From assembly GCA_965248995.1 (NCBI GenBank), contig CBDFKY010000022.1, forward strand, positions 1-64,000: a stretch of DNA of 64,000 bases, written 5' to 3'. The position numbers and the translations under genes were made by a program. The notes under the pieces were generated by a model. It ran no database searches, was not told the DNA's origin, and was given only the letters and a program-made list of their open reading frames with translations. The stretch is from CBDFKY01 sp965248995. GTDB lineage: Bacteria; Pseudomonadota; Alphaproteobacteria; Rickettsiales; UBA998. This document shows positions 1-8,426 of this stretch, in pieces (position 1 is the stretch's first letter; every line of letters begins with the position of its first letter).

Positions 1-1
1 A

Positions 2-415
2 TATGCAAATCTCAAGGGTTTACCTGAGTGTTTTTTGTTCTCTGCGGAAGCGTTAACCATGTCTGCGGTTTGTCAGTTTTTACTCGGCGCTTACGATAGT
101 TCCATTGATCTTTTTCAAAAAACTATCATTGAGTACGAAAAAATTGATGATCCCAAGGGTGTATGGAATAACACCATCAAAACTGCTGGTTTGTTTGTTG
201 CTTCTACGGCGCTCATGGCTGCTGGAGGAGTGATTGCGCTGCCTTTGGCGCTTTTAGGACTACTCGGCTATGGCTATAGCGCCATCCGCATCTTTTGGGA
301 TATGGTGGGTGCTGATAGTGTTCAGAAATACGCCTTGTCTCTCCGTGAGCAAGCGGCAACAAATAAGCAAGAAGTGCAAAAGATGATGGCGTTTGTTCAG
401 TCTCTGAAAGCGTAG
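2..415 (+). CDS. Hypothetical membrane protein, 5' end outside window
   Basis: The frame is open from the first bases of the window, so the gene probably starts upstream and only its last ~138 codons are seen. A hydrophobic stretch of about 35 residues (from IKTAGLFVAS to LLGLLGYGYS) can form one long or two short membrane segments. It is followed by a polar tail rich in Q, E and K. The part before the membrane segment (LLGAYDSSIDLFQKTI) looks helical and resembles a TPR helix pair, but this is weak. A strong terminator follows 16 bases after the stop. No family recognised. Confidence 0.6.
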   Translation, partial: YANLKGLPECFLFSAEALTMSAVCQFLLGAYDSSIDLFQKTIIEYEKIDDPKGVWNNTIKTAGLFVASTALMAAGGVIALPLALLGLLGYGYSAIRIFWDMVGADSVQKYALSLREQAATNKQEVQKMMAFVQSLKA

Positions 416-430
416 TCATGTTTCGTGTCT

Positions 431-462
431 GAACGCCCTGCATTTGCGGGCGTTCTTTTTTT
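431..462 (+). terminator. Rho-independent terminator
   Basis: An 8-bp perfect GC-rich stem (gaacgccc / gggcgttc) with a short loop is followed directly by seven T. It ends the partial gene on the left. The opposite-strand gene ends at 465, right at its edge. Confidence 0.9.
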
Positions 463-464
463 GC

Positions 465-1001
465 CTAACGCTTAGGCGTGTGTTCCACCGCAACAAGAGG
501 TTCCGCCTTCATATCACTTACATAGGTATGGGGGAGGAATGCATGCTGGGATTTCTGGTTCAGCATGAATGTGGCAGTGCCAGCAACTACCGCCGCACCA
601 CCAATAATGAATGGCGTATAATTAAAAGATTGCTCTTTCAATATGCGGCTAAAGTGATTCGCAATAGTAGTATAACCACCTTCAAAGTTTGGATTATGTA
701 AAGTATAATTAAATATGTTTTCTACTATTTCAGAACTTTTTTTACCCACTTCCGGCAGTTCTTCCTTCCACTGCTCGAACGGAATATTTTCTTTAATCCC
801 TTGTTGGATCAGTTCCATCGTTTGCTGCACGGCTTCGCGGTGTTCCGCCTTCAAGGGATAGGGTTTAAAGCCTGCTGCCTTTTCCCGGTAATGCAACGCT
901 TGCTGTGTGGCCACGCCAGCCACTACCGCACTTACCGTACTAAGGGCAAGGGGATGATTATCCTCTTTTTTGTTGGAGGGAAGGGAAGCCGTTTCACTCA
1001 T
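465..1001 (-). CDS. Hypothetical protein with two hydrophobic segments
   Basis: 178 residues. A weak hydrophobic segment lies near residues 18-34 (ALSTVSAVVAGVA) and a clear glycine/alanine-rich transmembrane segment near 130-148 (FIIGGAAVVAGTATFML). Between them is a charged helical region of ~95 residues with many E and K. No signal peptide cleavage site and no catalytic motif are visible. It lies 44 bases downstream of the RND pump gene on the same strand and could be cotranscribed, but it does not resemble an outer-membrane factor. Function unknown. Confidence 0.55.
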   Translation of the reverse strand: MSETASLPSNKKEDNHPLALSTVSAVVAGVATQQALHYREKAAGFKPYPLKAEHREAVQQTMELIQQGIKENIPFEQWKEELPEVGKKSSEIVENIFNYTLHNPNFEGGYTTIANHFSRILKEQSFNYTPFIIGGAAVVAGTATFMLNQKSQHAFLPHTYVSDMKAEPLVAVEHTPKR

Positions 1002-1045
1002 CCCATATAGTATAATACCTGTTCCATGTCATTTTCATGAAGGCT

Positions 1046-4000
1046 TTACATATTTTCCTGGCGCTGATCGTGCTGCTGCTGGTGCTGCGGCACCTCTGAA
1101 GGCGGATAGGAAAGCACGACGGGACTGTGCGCTTCCTGTTTTCCCGCATGAAGGCGGCTTTCCAGTTTTCGCAGGCCCACATAGAACACCGGTGTCAGAA
1201 ACAGCCCGAAGAACGTCACTCCGATCATCCCGGAAAACACCGCGACCCCCATCGCATGGCGCATCTCGGCACCCGCTCCGGAAGCGGTCACCAGCGGCAC
1301 CACGCCCATAATGAACGCGAACGACGTCATCAGGATCGGGCGCAGCCGCAGATGGGCCGCTTCGATCGCCGCTTTGATCGTGCTCATCCCCTGCTGCTCC
1401 AGCTCGCGGGCGAACTCCACGATCAGGATGGCGTTCTTACACGCCAGACCGATCAGTACGAACAGCCCAATCTGCGTGAAGATATTATTGTCGCCGCCAC
1501 TGATCCAGACGCCGAACATGGCGGCGAGGATACTCATCGGCACGATCAGGATGATGGCGAGCGGCAGGAACAGGTCCTCATACTGGGCGGAGAGCACCAG
1601 ATACACCAGGAACATGCATAGAATGAAAACATACGTCGCCGTATCCCCCGACAGAATCTGCTGATATGTCAGTTCCGTCCACTCGAAGCTCATGCCCTTC
1701 GGCAACGTCTGATTGAGAATCTCCGTCATTTTCACCTGCGCCTGCCCGGATGAAAAACCGGGGCCCGCGCCACCGTTCAGGTCAGCCGAACGGAAACCGT
1801 TATAGTTCGAGGCGCTCTCGGGGCCATATGTTTCATCCAGCGTCAGGACCGACCCCAGCGGCACCATCTGGCCCGCTTCGTTACGGGTCTGCAGGCGCAG
1901 GATGTCGTCCGGATGGGCGCGGAACTGCTTGTCCGCCTGCGCGATCACCCGGTATGTACGCCCGAACTTGTTAAAATCGTTGACATACAGCGAACCGAGA
2001 TAAATCTGCATGGCGCTGAACACGTCCTGAACATCGACTCCGAGCTGCTGGGCCTTGGTCCGGTCCAGCTTGGCGATCAGCTGCGGCGTATTGATGTCGT
2101 AGCTGGAGAAGATCCCGCTCAGTTCCGGAACCTTGCGTGCTTTGTCCGTCACCGTTTTCATGGTCGCGGCGAGCGCGTCATATCCGAGATCGCCACGGTC
2201 CTCCACCTGCAGCTTGAATCCGCCGATCGTCCCGAGTCCATTAACCGGCGGCGGCGGGAAGATAGCGATATACGCATCCTTGATACCCATGAATTTCTGT
2301 TGCAGCGTCCCGGAAATCGCCCCGCCGGAGAGCGCGGCGGAGGTGCGCTCCTCAAAGGGTTTGAGCGTCACGAACACGATGCCCGCGCTGGAACTGTTCA
2401 AAAACCCGTTGATGGAAAGACCCGGAAACGCAACGGCGCTTTCCACCCCCGGTTCCTTGAGCGCGATTTCCGTCATGTCGTGAATCACCTTCTCGGTCCG
2501 CTCAAGATTAGCGCCCTGCGGCAGTTGTGCGAAACTCACCAGATATTGCTTGTCCTGCACGGGCACGAACCCGGACGGCACCAGCTTGAAAAACCCGTAC
2601 GTGGCGGCGAGCAGCACGAGATATACGAGGAACGCGCCTTTACGGCGGCCCAGAATACCGCGCACGCCCCGGCTGTAGCGTTCCGAGCTGTTGGTAAAGA
2701 ACCGATTGAAGACGCGGAAGAAGCCGCCCAGCCAGCGATCCATGAACCGGGTCAGCCAGTCCTTCGGTGCGTTGTGCGATTTGAGCAGCAGCGCGGAAAG
2801 GGCGGGGGACAGGGTCAGTGAGTTGAAGGCGGAGATAATCGTGGAAATGGCGATGGTCAGCGCGAACTGCTTATAAAACTGCCCCGTCAACCCGCTGATG
2901 AACCCGATCGGCACGAACACGGCGCACAGTACCAGCGCGATGGCGATAATCGGGTTGGTCACTTCCTTCATCGCCTGATAGCTCGCGTCACGCGGGCTCA
3001 GTCCCCGCTCGATGTTCCTCTCCACGTTTTCCACCACCACGATGGCGTCATCCACCACGATCCCGATGGCCAGCACCAGCCCGAACAGGGAAAGCGCGTT
3101 GACGGAAAATCCGATCATATGCATGATGGCGAACGTCCCGACGATGGAGACCGGCACGGCCAGCAGCGGAATGATGGACGCCCGCCATGTCTGCAGGAAC
3201 AGGATCACCACCAGTACCACCAGCAGCAGCGCTTCGGCCAAAGTATGCTTCACCGCCTCGATGGAACCGCGCACGAAGACCGTCGGGTCGTAGACGATCG
3301 AATAATCCATCCCGTCCGGGAAATGCGTCTTCAGTTCCTTCATGAGGGCGCGCACCTGGTTGGAAATATCGATCGCGTTGGAGCCGGGTGTCTGGAAGAT
3401 CGGGAACGCCACGGCGGGCTTATTGTCGAGCAGCGAGCGCAGTGCGTATTCCGAGGCGGAAAGCTCCACGCGCGCCACGTCTTTCAGATACGTCACCACG
3501 CCGTGGTCGCGCTTGATGATGACCTGCTCGAATTCCTCCGGTGTTTGCAGGCGCCCCTGCGCGTTGATCGGGATCTGCATTTCCAGCTTGTCGTCATACG
3601 GCGGCCCGCCGATGATGCCCGCCGCCACCTGGATGTTCTGCGCCCGGATGGCGTTGACCACCGTTTGCGGGCTCATCCCCAGTTCGGCGATTTTCTGCGG
3701 GTTCAGCCAGATGCGCATCGCGTAATCTCCGGAACCGAACGTACCGACCCGCCCGACGCCCGGGATACGGGAGAGCGGATCTTTCACGTTCAGAATACCG
3801 TAATTGCGCAGGTACAGCATGTCATAACGGGCATTGGGCGAAGTCAAATGCACTACCATGGTGAGGTCCGGCGAACTTTTCTGCGTGGAGACGCCGAGCT
3901 GGCGCGTCACGTCGGGCAGGCGTGGCAAGGCCTGATTCACGCGGTTCTGCACGAGTTGCGCGGCGAGATCCGGGTCGGTGCCGAGTTTAAAGGTCACGGT

Positions 4001-4276
4001 AAGGCTGAGATTCCCGTCCCCTGCCGCGCGAGACGACATATACAGCATGTTCTCCACCCCGTTGATCTGTTCCTCCAGCGGTGTCGCGACCGTCTCTGCG
4101 ATCACTTTTGGGTTGGCGCCCGGAAACTGGGCGCTGACCACCACGGAGGGCGGCACGACTTCCGGATATTGCGAGATCGGCAGCAGCGGAATGGAAATCG
4201 CCCCCGCCATGAAGATCACGATGGAGAGGACGGCCGCGAAAATAGGCCGGTCAATGAAAAAGCGGGAGAAATTCAT
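1046..4276 (-). CDS. RND multidrug efflux permease, MexF/OqxB-like
   Basis: 1076 residues, normal for an AcrB-type inner-membrane drug/proton antiporter. It starts MNFSRFFIDRPIFAAVLS, typical of the HAE1 family. Segments such as SPDLTMVVHLTSP and YSIVYDPTVFVRGSIEAV are what I recall of the MexF/BpeF/OqxB branch rather than AcrB/MexB. The proton-relay Asp pair is in TM4 (GIVVDDAIVVVENVERN) and the matching Lys in TM10 (LACKNAILIVEF). It overlaps the upstream adaptor gene by 4 bases (ATGA), implying translational coupling. No outer-membrane channel gene follows, so a TolC-like partner must be encoded elsewhere. Substrates cannot be read from sequence; the MexF branch is linked to chloramphenicol, quinolones and trimethoprim. 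Confidence 0.93.
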   Translation of the reverse strand: MNFSRFFIDRPIFAAVLSIVIFMAGAISIPLLPISQYPEVVPPSVVVSAQFPGANPKVIAETVATPLEEQINGVENMLYMSSRAAGDGNLSLTVTFKLGTDPDLAAQLVQNRVNQALPRLPDVTRQLGVSTQKSSPDLTMVVHLTSPNARYDMLYLRNYGILNVKDPLSRIPGVGRVGTFGSGDYAMRIWLNPQKIAELGMSPQTVVNAIRAQNIQVAAGIIGGPPYDDKLEMQIPINAQGRLQTPEEFEQVIIKRDHGVVTYLKDVARVELSASEYALRSLLDNKPAVAFPIFQTPGSNAIDISNQVRALMKELKTHFPDGMDYSIVYDPTVFVRGSIEAVKHTLAEALLLVVLVVILFLQTWRASIIPLLAVPVSIVGTFAIMHMIGFSVNALSLFGLVLAIGIVVDDAIVVVENVERNIERGLSPRDASYQAMKEVTNPIIAIALVLCAVFVPIGFISGLTGQFYKQFALTIAISTIISAFNSLTLSPALSALLLKSHNAPKDWLTRFMDRWLGGFFRVFNRFFTNSSERYSRGVRGILGRRKGAFLVYLVLLAATYGFFKLVPSGFVPVQDKQYLVSFAQLPQGANLERTEKVIHDMTEIALKEPGVESAVAFPGLSINGFLNSSSAGIVFVTLKPFEERTSAALSGGAISGTLQQKFMGIKDAYIAIFPPPPVNGLGTIGGFKLQVEDRGDLGYDALAATMKTVTDKARKVPELSGIFSSYDINTPQLIAKLDRTKAQQLGVDVQDVFSAMQIYLGSLYVNDFNKFGRTYRVIAQADKQFRAHPDDILRLQTRNEAGQMVPLGSVLTLDETYGPESASNYNGFRSADLNGGAGPGFSSGQAQVKMTEILNQTLPKGMSFEWTELTYQQILSGDTATYVFILCMFLVYLVLSAQYEDLFLPLAIILIVPMSILAAMFGVWISGGDNNIFTQIGLFVLIGLACKNAILIVEFARELEQQGMSTIKAAIEAAHLRLRPILMTSFAFIMGVVPLVTASGAGAEMRHAMGVAVFSGMIGVTFFGLFLTPVFYVGLRKLESRLHAGKQEAHSPVVLSYPPSEVPQHQQQHDQRQENM

Positions 4277-5463
4277 GAGTCTTTCCCACCCGTCTCTGCG
4301 GCCGCTTCCTTAGGCTCGACCACCGCGCCTGGCTGCACGTGCTGCACGCCGTCGATGATAATTTTCTCACCGGCGCTCAGGCCCGAGAGGACGATGCGCT
4401 GCTGTTCCATGGAGGAACCCAGCTTCACTTCGCGGTAGACGACCTTGTTGGCGTCCCCGATCACGTAGACATAGCGCTTGTCCTGATCCGTACCGATGGC
4501 CCGTTCCGGAATCAGGATGGTGCCCGCTTTGGCATCCAGCCCCATCTGCACGGAAGCGAACATGCCCGGAATCAGCGCGTTGTCCTTGTTTTCAAACAGC
4601 GCCCGGGCGCGGATGGTGCCGGACGTGTTGCTGATCTTGTTGTCGAACGCGAGGATGTGACCGTCATAAGGCGTGGTATCGCCCCGCAGTTTCAACCGTA
4701 CCGGAATGCTGCGTTCCCCTCCCGATTGACCGGCGTCGCTGCGTACCGCCTCCAGGTAGGTCGGTTCATCCACGTCGAAATCGACATATACCGCCTGACG
4801 GGCCACGATGCTGGTAAGCACCGGCGCGTTCCCCCCTGCCTGCACCACGTTACCGACGGTGATTTCGGCACGGCTGATGCGCCCGCTGATCGGCGCTTTC
4901 ACGTAGGCATGTTCCACGTCCAGCCGTGCCTGCCGCGCTTCCGCCTCGGCAGAGGCGATCGCCGCCGTGGCGACCTGGGCGGCGGCGGTTTTCTGTTCCA
5001 CCGCCTGGCGGGCCACCACATGGGTGCGCACCAGCTTACGGGCCCGCTCGATTTCCTGATTGGCGAACGTGGAATTGCTTTTCGCGGACGTCAGGTTGGA
5101 TTCCGCCTTGGCCAGGTTCGCTTCAAAAGGCCGGGGATCGATCACGACGAGGATCTGCCCCTTTTTTACTTCCTGCCCGTCTCGGAAACGGATTTCGGTA
5201 ATGCGGCCGCTGACCTCCGGGCGGATATCCGCCGCGTCCACGGCGGTAAGCTTGCCCGAGAATTCCGACCAGACCATGACCTGCCCGGCGGACACGGTCT
5301 GCGTCGTGACCGGCACCGGAGGCATCGCCGCCTGTTTCTGCGGGCTGTCCTTCGCATCTCCGTGATGCATGAAAAAGACGCCGGCCAGCAGGGCTGCCCC
5401 GAGGACGCCCGTTATGGCGAGCGGGCTGTAACGGCGTTTGGATGGAGTTCTTGATACAGGCAT
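4273..5463 (-). CDS. RND efflux periplasmic adaptor, MexE-like
   Basis: 396-residue membrane-fusion protein that would link the permease to an outer-membrane channel. An N-terminal membrane anchor (residues ~13-32, SPLAITGVLGAALLAGVFF) has no lipobox Cys, unlike MexA-type lipoproteins. The barrel-sandwich half-motifs (GRITEIRFRDGQEVKKGQ and VKAPISGRISRAEITVGN) flank a coiled-coil hairpin (~105-180). A beta-barrel (VYVDFDVDEPTYLEAV) and a membrane-proximal domain (IPERAIGTDQDKRYVYVI) follow. First gene of the two-gene operon. No LysR (MexT-like) or TetR regulator gene is next to it. Confidence 0.92.
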   Translation of the reverse strand: MPVSRTPSKRRYSPLAITGVLGAALLAGVFFMHHGDAKDSPQKQAAMPPVPVTTQTVSAGQVMVWSEFSGKLTAVDAADIRPEVSGRITEIRFRDGQEVKKGQILVVIDPRPFEANLAKAESNLTSAKSNSTFANQEIERARKLVRTHVVARQAVEQKTAAAQVATAAIASAEAEARQARLDVEHAYVKAPISGRISRAEITVGNVVQAGGNAPVLTSIVARQAVYVDFDVDEPTYLEAVRSDAGQSGGERSIPVRLKLRGDTTPYDGHILAFDNKISNTSGTIRARALFENKDNALIPGMFASVQMGLDAKAGTILIPERAIGTDQDKRYVYVIGDANKVVYREVKLGSSMEQQRIVLSGLSAGEKIIIDGVQHVQPGAVVEPKEAAAETGGKDS

Positions 5464-5651
5464 GGCAGGGCTCCCGGCATAAAAATGTCAAAATAACTTG
5501 CGCAAGGCTTCTCTTACCCAAAACCTCAGGTAATTGTTTTATAAAAAATTAACGATGTGGCGTAAAAATGCCATAAGGTTATCAAACGTCAAACTGCACA
5601 CAAACTAAAAGAGATTTTACCGAATTGCAATACCCTGACGTTTTAATTTAC
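5464..5651. promoter_or_regulatory. Leader/promoter region of the efflux operon
   Basis: 188 bases between the adaptor start and the agmatinase stop, AT-rich. It holds a perfect 10-bp palindrome CTTGCGCAAG (5497-5506), about 34 bases upstream of the adaptor start, and a second dyad TGGC-n8-GCCA near 5564. Either could be an operator. No convincing -35/-10 pair and no terminator for agmatinase were found. Confidence 0.3.
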
Positions 5652-6560
5652 CTATATGCAGGAAAATTTAAGGGAGAGTATCTTGTATGCCAGTTTGGCG
5701 GCGAGAAAATCCGCCGCATGATATCCGGCGATCGGCGCCAGTTCGTTGATGTCGGCGCCCACCACGTCGCAGACTTTCATCGCTTCGGTAATGATACCGA
5801 GTGCGTCCGGCCAGAACAGGCCGCCCGGTTCCGGGGTGCCTGTGGCAGGCATGACGCTGCCGTCGAAGCCGTCCACGTCGAAAGTAAGATAGACCGGCCT
5901 GTCTTTCAGATGGGAGACGATCTCCTCGACGCGCCACTCCTTCATATCCTTGCCCCAGTACATATGAATCCGGTGCGCGTTGGCTTCCAGAAACGGGATT
6001 TCGGAAGCGGAGATATTGCGGATACCGCAGGAGACCAGCGTAATATGATGTCCCTGATTATACAGCCGTTCGTCGTCGACGCAGCGCCGCAGCGCCGCCG
6101 CATGACTGTAATGCTCGCCCATATAACCGTCCCGCAGATCCGCATGGGCGTCGAAATGCAGGATGGCGAGATCAGGGTATTTTTCCGCGAACGGACGCAT
6201 GATTCCCGCCGTGATCGAATGCTCGCCGCCGAACGTCATAGGGAACTTGCCGTCGGCCAGTACGTTTCGCACCAGCCCTTCCAGCTGGTCGAGCGCGGCG
6301 GGAATCGGCCGGGCGATCGCCGGGATGTCGAGAGTGACCGGCCTGATGTCCTTATACGGTTCACACCAGAGAGATTCGTCGAACAACTCCAGCTCGGGCG
6401 AGGCGTCGATCATCGCCTGCGGTCCTTGGCTGGTGCCGCCGCCATAACTGACGGAGGCTTCCAGTCCGAACGGAATGATTACCGCCTTGGCTTCTTCATA
6501 AGTGAAGCCTTCATGGGAAGGAAGTTTAAGGAAAGCCTGGTCGGAGGGGAGAATCTGCAT
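5652..6560 (-). CDS. speB: Agmatinase-family ureohydrolase
   Basis: 302 residues, the usual length for the arginase/agmatinase fold. The metal-binding motifs are in order: GGEHSIT, HFDAHADLRD, and FDVDGFDGSVMPATGTPEPGG-like (family DxDxxDPxxAPGTG), so the binuclear Mn site looks complete. Agmatinase would convert agmatine to putrescine and urea. Guanidinobutyrase or another guanidine hydrolase is possible because specificity is hard to read. An nspC polyamine gene lies 23 kb away. ATG at 6558-6560. The upstream spacer contains parS. Confidence 0.85.
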   Translation of the reverse strand: MQILPSDQAFLKLPSHEGFTYEEAKAVIIPFGLEASVSYGGGTSQGPQAMIDASPELELFDESLWCEPYKDIRPVTLDIPAIARPIPAALDQLEGLVRNVLADGKFPMTFGGEHSITAGIMRPFAEKYPDLAILHFDAHADLRDGYMGEHYSHAAALRRCVDDERLYNQGHHITLVSCGIRNISASEIPFLEANAHRIHMYWGKDMKEWRVEEIVSHLKDRPVYLTFDVDGFDGSVMPATGTPEPGGLFWPDALGIITEAMKVCDVVGADINELAPIAGYHAADFLAAKLAYKILSLKFSCI

Positions 6561-6630
6561 ACCGCACAGATATCACGCGGAAAAAAAGGATGCAAGCGCC
6601 GGGATATGGGGCAGGGATGGGCTAATACAT

Positions 6631-6646
6631 TGTTTCACGTGAAACA
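6631..6646. promoter_or_regulatory. parS: parS centromere-like site (exact consensus)
   Basis: TGTTTCACGTGAAACA is a perfect 16-bp palindrome, identical to the consensus site bound by chromosomal ParB/Spo0J. It sits alone in the 108-base spacer between the ParA-like gene and speB, 22 bases past the parA stop. The match is seen directly; ParB loading here is inferred. No parB gene is in the window. Confidence 0.85.
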
Positions 6647-6668
6647 AAACCATTCGCTTTAACGAGCC

Positions 6669-7322
6669 TTAAGCGACCGCTTCGTCCTCTTGCTCACCCG
6701 GAAACAGCGCCTCGATTTCGCTGACCAGCGCCTTGATTTCCACAGAAGCGGCGGAGCGCGGATCGACTTCCGTCACCCCCCGTCCTTCCATGATCGCGGA
6801 AGCGAACGCGACGCGGTTGCCGAGCGTGGTGGCGGCCAGTTCCGGCAGCTGCGCCCGTATCTGTTCCACCAGCCTGGAATTGGCGGCGACGCGGTTGAGG
6901 ACAGTGCGTACCGGAATCTTTTCATTTTTAGCGAGCGTCACCGTCGCCTGCGTCGCCCAGAGATCGGTCGGGCTCGGCTGCACGGGAATCAATACCAGGT
7001 CGGCGGCGCGGATGGCGGTGCGCGCTTCGGTTTCCACGTGCGGGGGGCTGTCGATCAGGATGATGTCGTAATGACGCTTCAGCCGTGACACCTCCGTTCC
7101 CACCCGCCAGCCGGAAAGCGTGGAGAAATGCATTCCGGTATACCCCTCGCCGAGGCGCTCCTCCCGGATCTTGTGCCATTGCGTCAGGCTGCCCTGCGGG
7201 TCGATATCCACCACCGCCACGCGATACCCTTTCTGCGCCAGTGCCACCGTCAGATGCACCGCGACGGTGGTTTTCCCCGCTCCGCCTTTCTGCTGGGCAA
7301 TCGTAATGACCTTTTGACGCAT
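6669..7322 (-). CDS. Orphan ParA/MinD-family ATPase
   Basis: 217 residues from ATG at 7322, chosen because GGAGAAACCC precedes it; an upstream extension lacks a ribosome-binding site. It begins MRQKVITIAQQKGGAGKTT, a deviant Walker A (KGGxGKT), followed by DIDPQGSLTQW and Walker B IILIDSPPH. The length fits small ParF-like or orphan chromosomal ParA ATPases rather than the longer ParA of parAB operons, since no N-terminal DNA-binding domain is present. There is no adjacent parB, but a parS sequence lies 22 bases beyond the stop. Role inferred: positioning of DNA or a protein complex on the nucleoid. Confidence 0.85.
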   Translation of the reverse strand: MRQKVITIAQQKGGAGKTTVAVHLTVALAQKGYRVAVVDIDPQGSLTQWHKIREERLGEGYTGMHFSTLSGWRVGTEVSRLKRHYDIILIDSPPHVETEARTAIRAADLVLIPVQPSPTDLWATQATVTLAKNEKIPVRTVLNRVAANSRLVEQIRAQLPELAATTLGNRVAFASAIMEGRGVTEVDPRSAASVEIKALVSEIEALFPGEQEDEAVA

Positions 7323-7371
7323 GGGTTTCTCCGCTTGTATAAGGGTGCCGTATACCACTTATCCTAGAACG

Positions 7372-8361
7372 ATGCCGAACCCCCTGTCAAACGCTTTACC
7401 CATTGTATCTCCAACGGAAGAAAATATCGTGCAGGCGGCGGAGATACTGCGGGCGGGCGGACTGGTCGCGTTTCCCACCGAAACGGTGTACGGCCTCGGC
7501 GCGGCGGCGGAGAATGAAGAGGCGGTGCGCGCCGTGTATGCCACCAAAGGACGCCCTTCCCACAATCCGCTGATCGTGCATGTGACGGATCCGGATATGG
7601 CGGAGCGTTACGGGCAGTTCACCGAAACCGCGGGTAAGGTGCGGGAGTTATTTTCACAAGGGCTGACGCTGGTGTTACCTTTACGGGCAGGAAGCGTCGC
7701 GGTCGGAGCGCTCGGCGGTGGCGACACGGTGGCGTTGCGTATCCCCCGGCATCCGGTCGCCCAGGCGCTGCTCGCCTCGTACGGCGCCGGCATCGCCGCG
7801 CCAAGCGCCAACCGCTCCGGCCGGATCAGTCCGACGCGTGCGAGCCATGTATGGGAGGAGTTCGGTGAGAGTCCGGGGGCGCTCCGGCTGATTCTGGACG
7901 GGGGGGAATGCGGGATCGGCCTGGAATCCACCGTGGTGGATTGCAGCGGCGAAATTCCCCGGTTGCTGCGGGCGGGCAGCATACCGCTGGAACGTCTCTT
8001 CCCTCTGCTTCCGTCCCTGCATACAGGAACGGAAGCGACGGCGGCGGCTGATCCGCTGCGCTCACCCGGAATGCTGGAATCCCATTATGCCCCGCGAGCG
8101 ACGGTACGGTTGAATGCCACGGATGCGATGCCCGGGGAAGCTTTCCTCGCTTTCGGGCCGCCGCCCGCGCTGCAGCGCGATATTCCATTTTTAAACTTAA
8201 GCGCTTCGGCGGATCCGGAAGAGGCGGCGTACCATCTCTATGATTACCTGCGGCGGCTGGATATGACGGGTGCCCTCACCATTGCAGTGATGCCCATCCC
8301 CCCCACCGGCATCGGGCTTGCCGTCAATGACCGGCTGAACAGGGCGGCGGCGAAACGATAG
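7372..8361 (+). CDS. L-threonylcarbamoyladenylate synthase, Sua5 type
   Basis: Makes threonylcarbamoyl-AMP for the t6A37 modification of ANN-decoding tRNAs. About 330 residues from ATG 7372: a YrdC domain (~15-200) with FPTETVYGLGA, KGRPSHNPLIVHV and APSANRSGRISPT, then a Sua5 extension (LRSPGMLESHYAPRA to the end), so it is the long form. It is divergent from the parA-like gene with a ~50-base shared promoter region. An earlier in-frame ATG (7321) overlaps the parA start and is unlikely. The partner tsaE is at 46.6 kb. Confidence 0.92.
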   Translation: MPNPLSNALPIVSPTEENIVQAAEILRAGGLVAFPTETVYGLGAAAENEEAVRAVYATKGRPSHNPLIVHVTDPDMAERYGQFTETAGKVRELFSQGLTLVLPLRAGSVAVGALGGGDTVALRIPRHPVAQALLASYGAGIAAPSANRSGRISPTRASHVWEEFGESPGALRLILDGGECGIGLESTVVDCSGEIPRLLRAGSIPLERLFPLLPSLHTGTEATAAADPLRSPGMLESHYAPRATVRLNATDAMPGEAFLAFGPPPALQRDIPFLNLSASADPEEAAYHLYDYLRRLDMTGALTIAVMPIPPTGIGLAVNDRLNRAAAKR

Positions 8362-8426
8362 ATTGCAATTTGCCCTCAATGCAGGCATGGTAGGAAATTA
8401 TTTAATAAATAAGGATTCAATAGCAC

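Noticed and set aside
3119..4438. Long open frame on the plus strand antisense to the efflux permease
   Set aside because: High-GC codon bias in the real gene leaves the antisense frame open; the translation is rich in His/Arg/Asp with no domain and the opposite strand encodes a clear RND pump.
8362..8426. SAH or SAM riboswitch before ahcY
   Set aside because: The leader is only 65 bases, AT-rich and without convincing paired elements.
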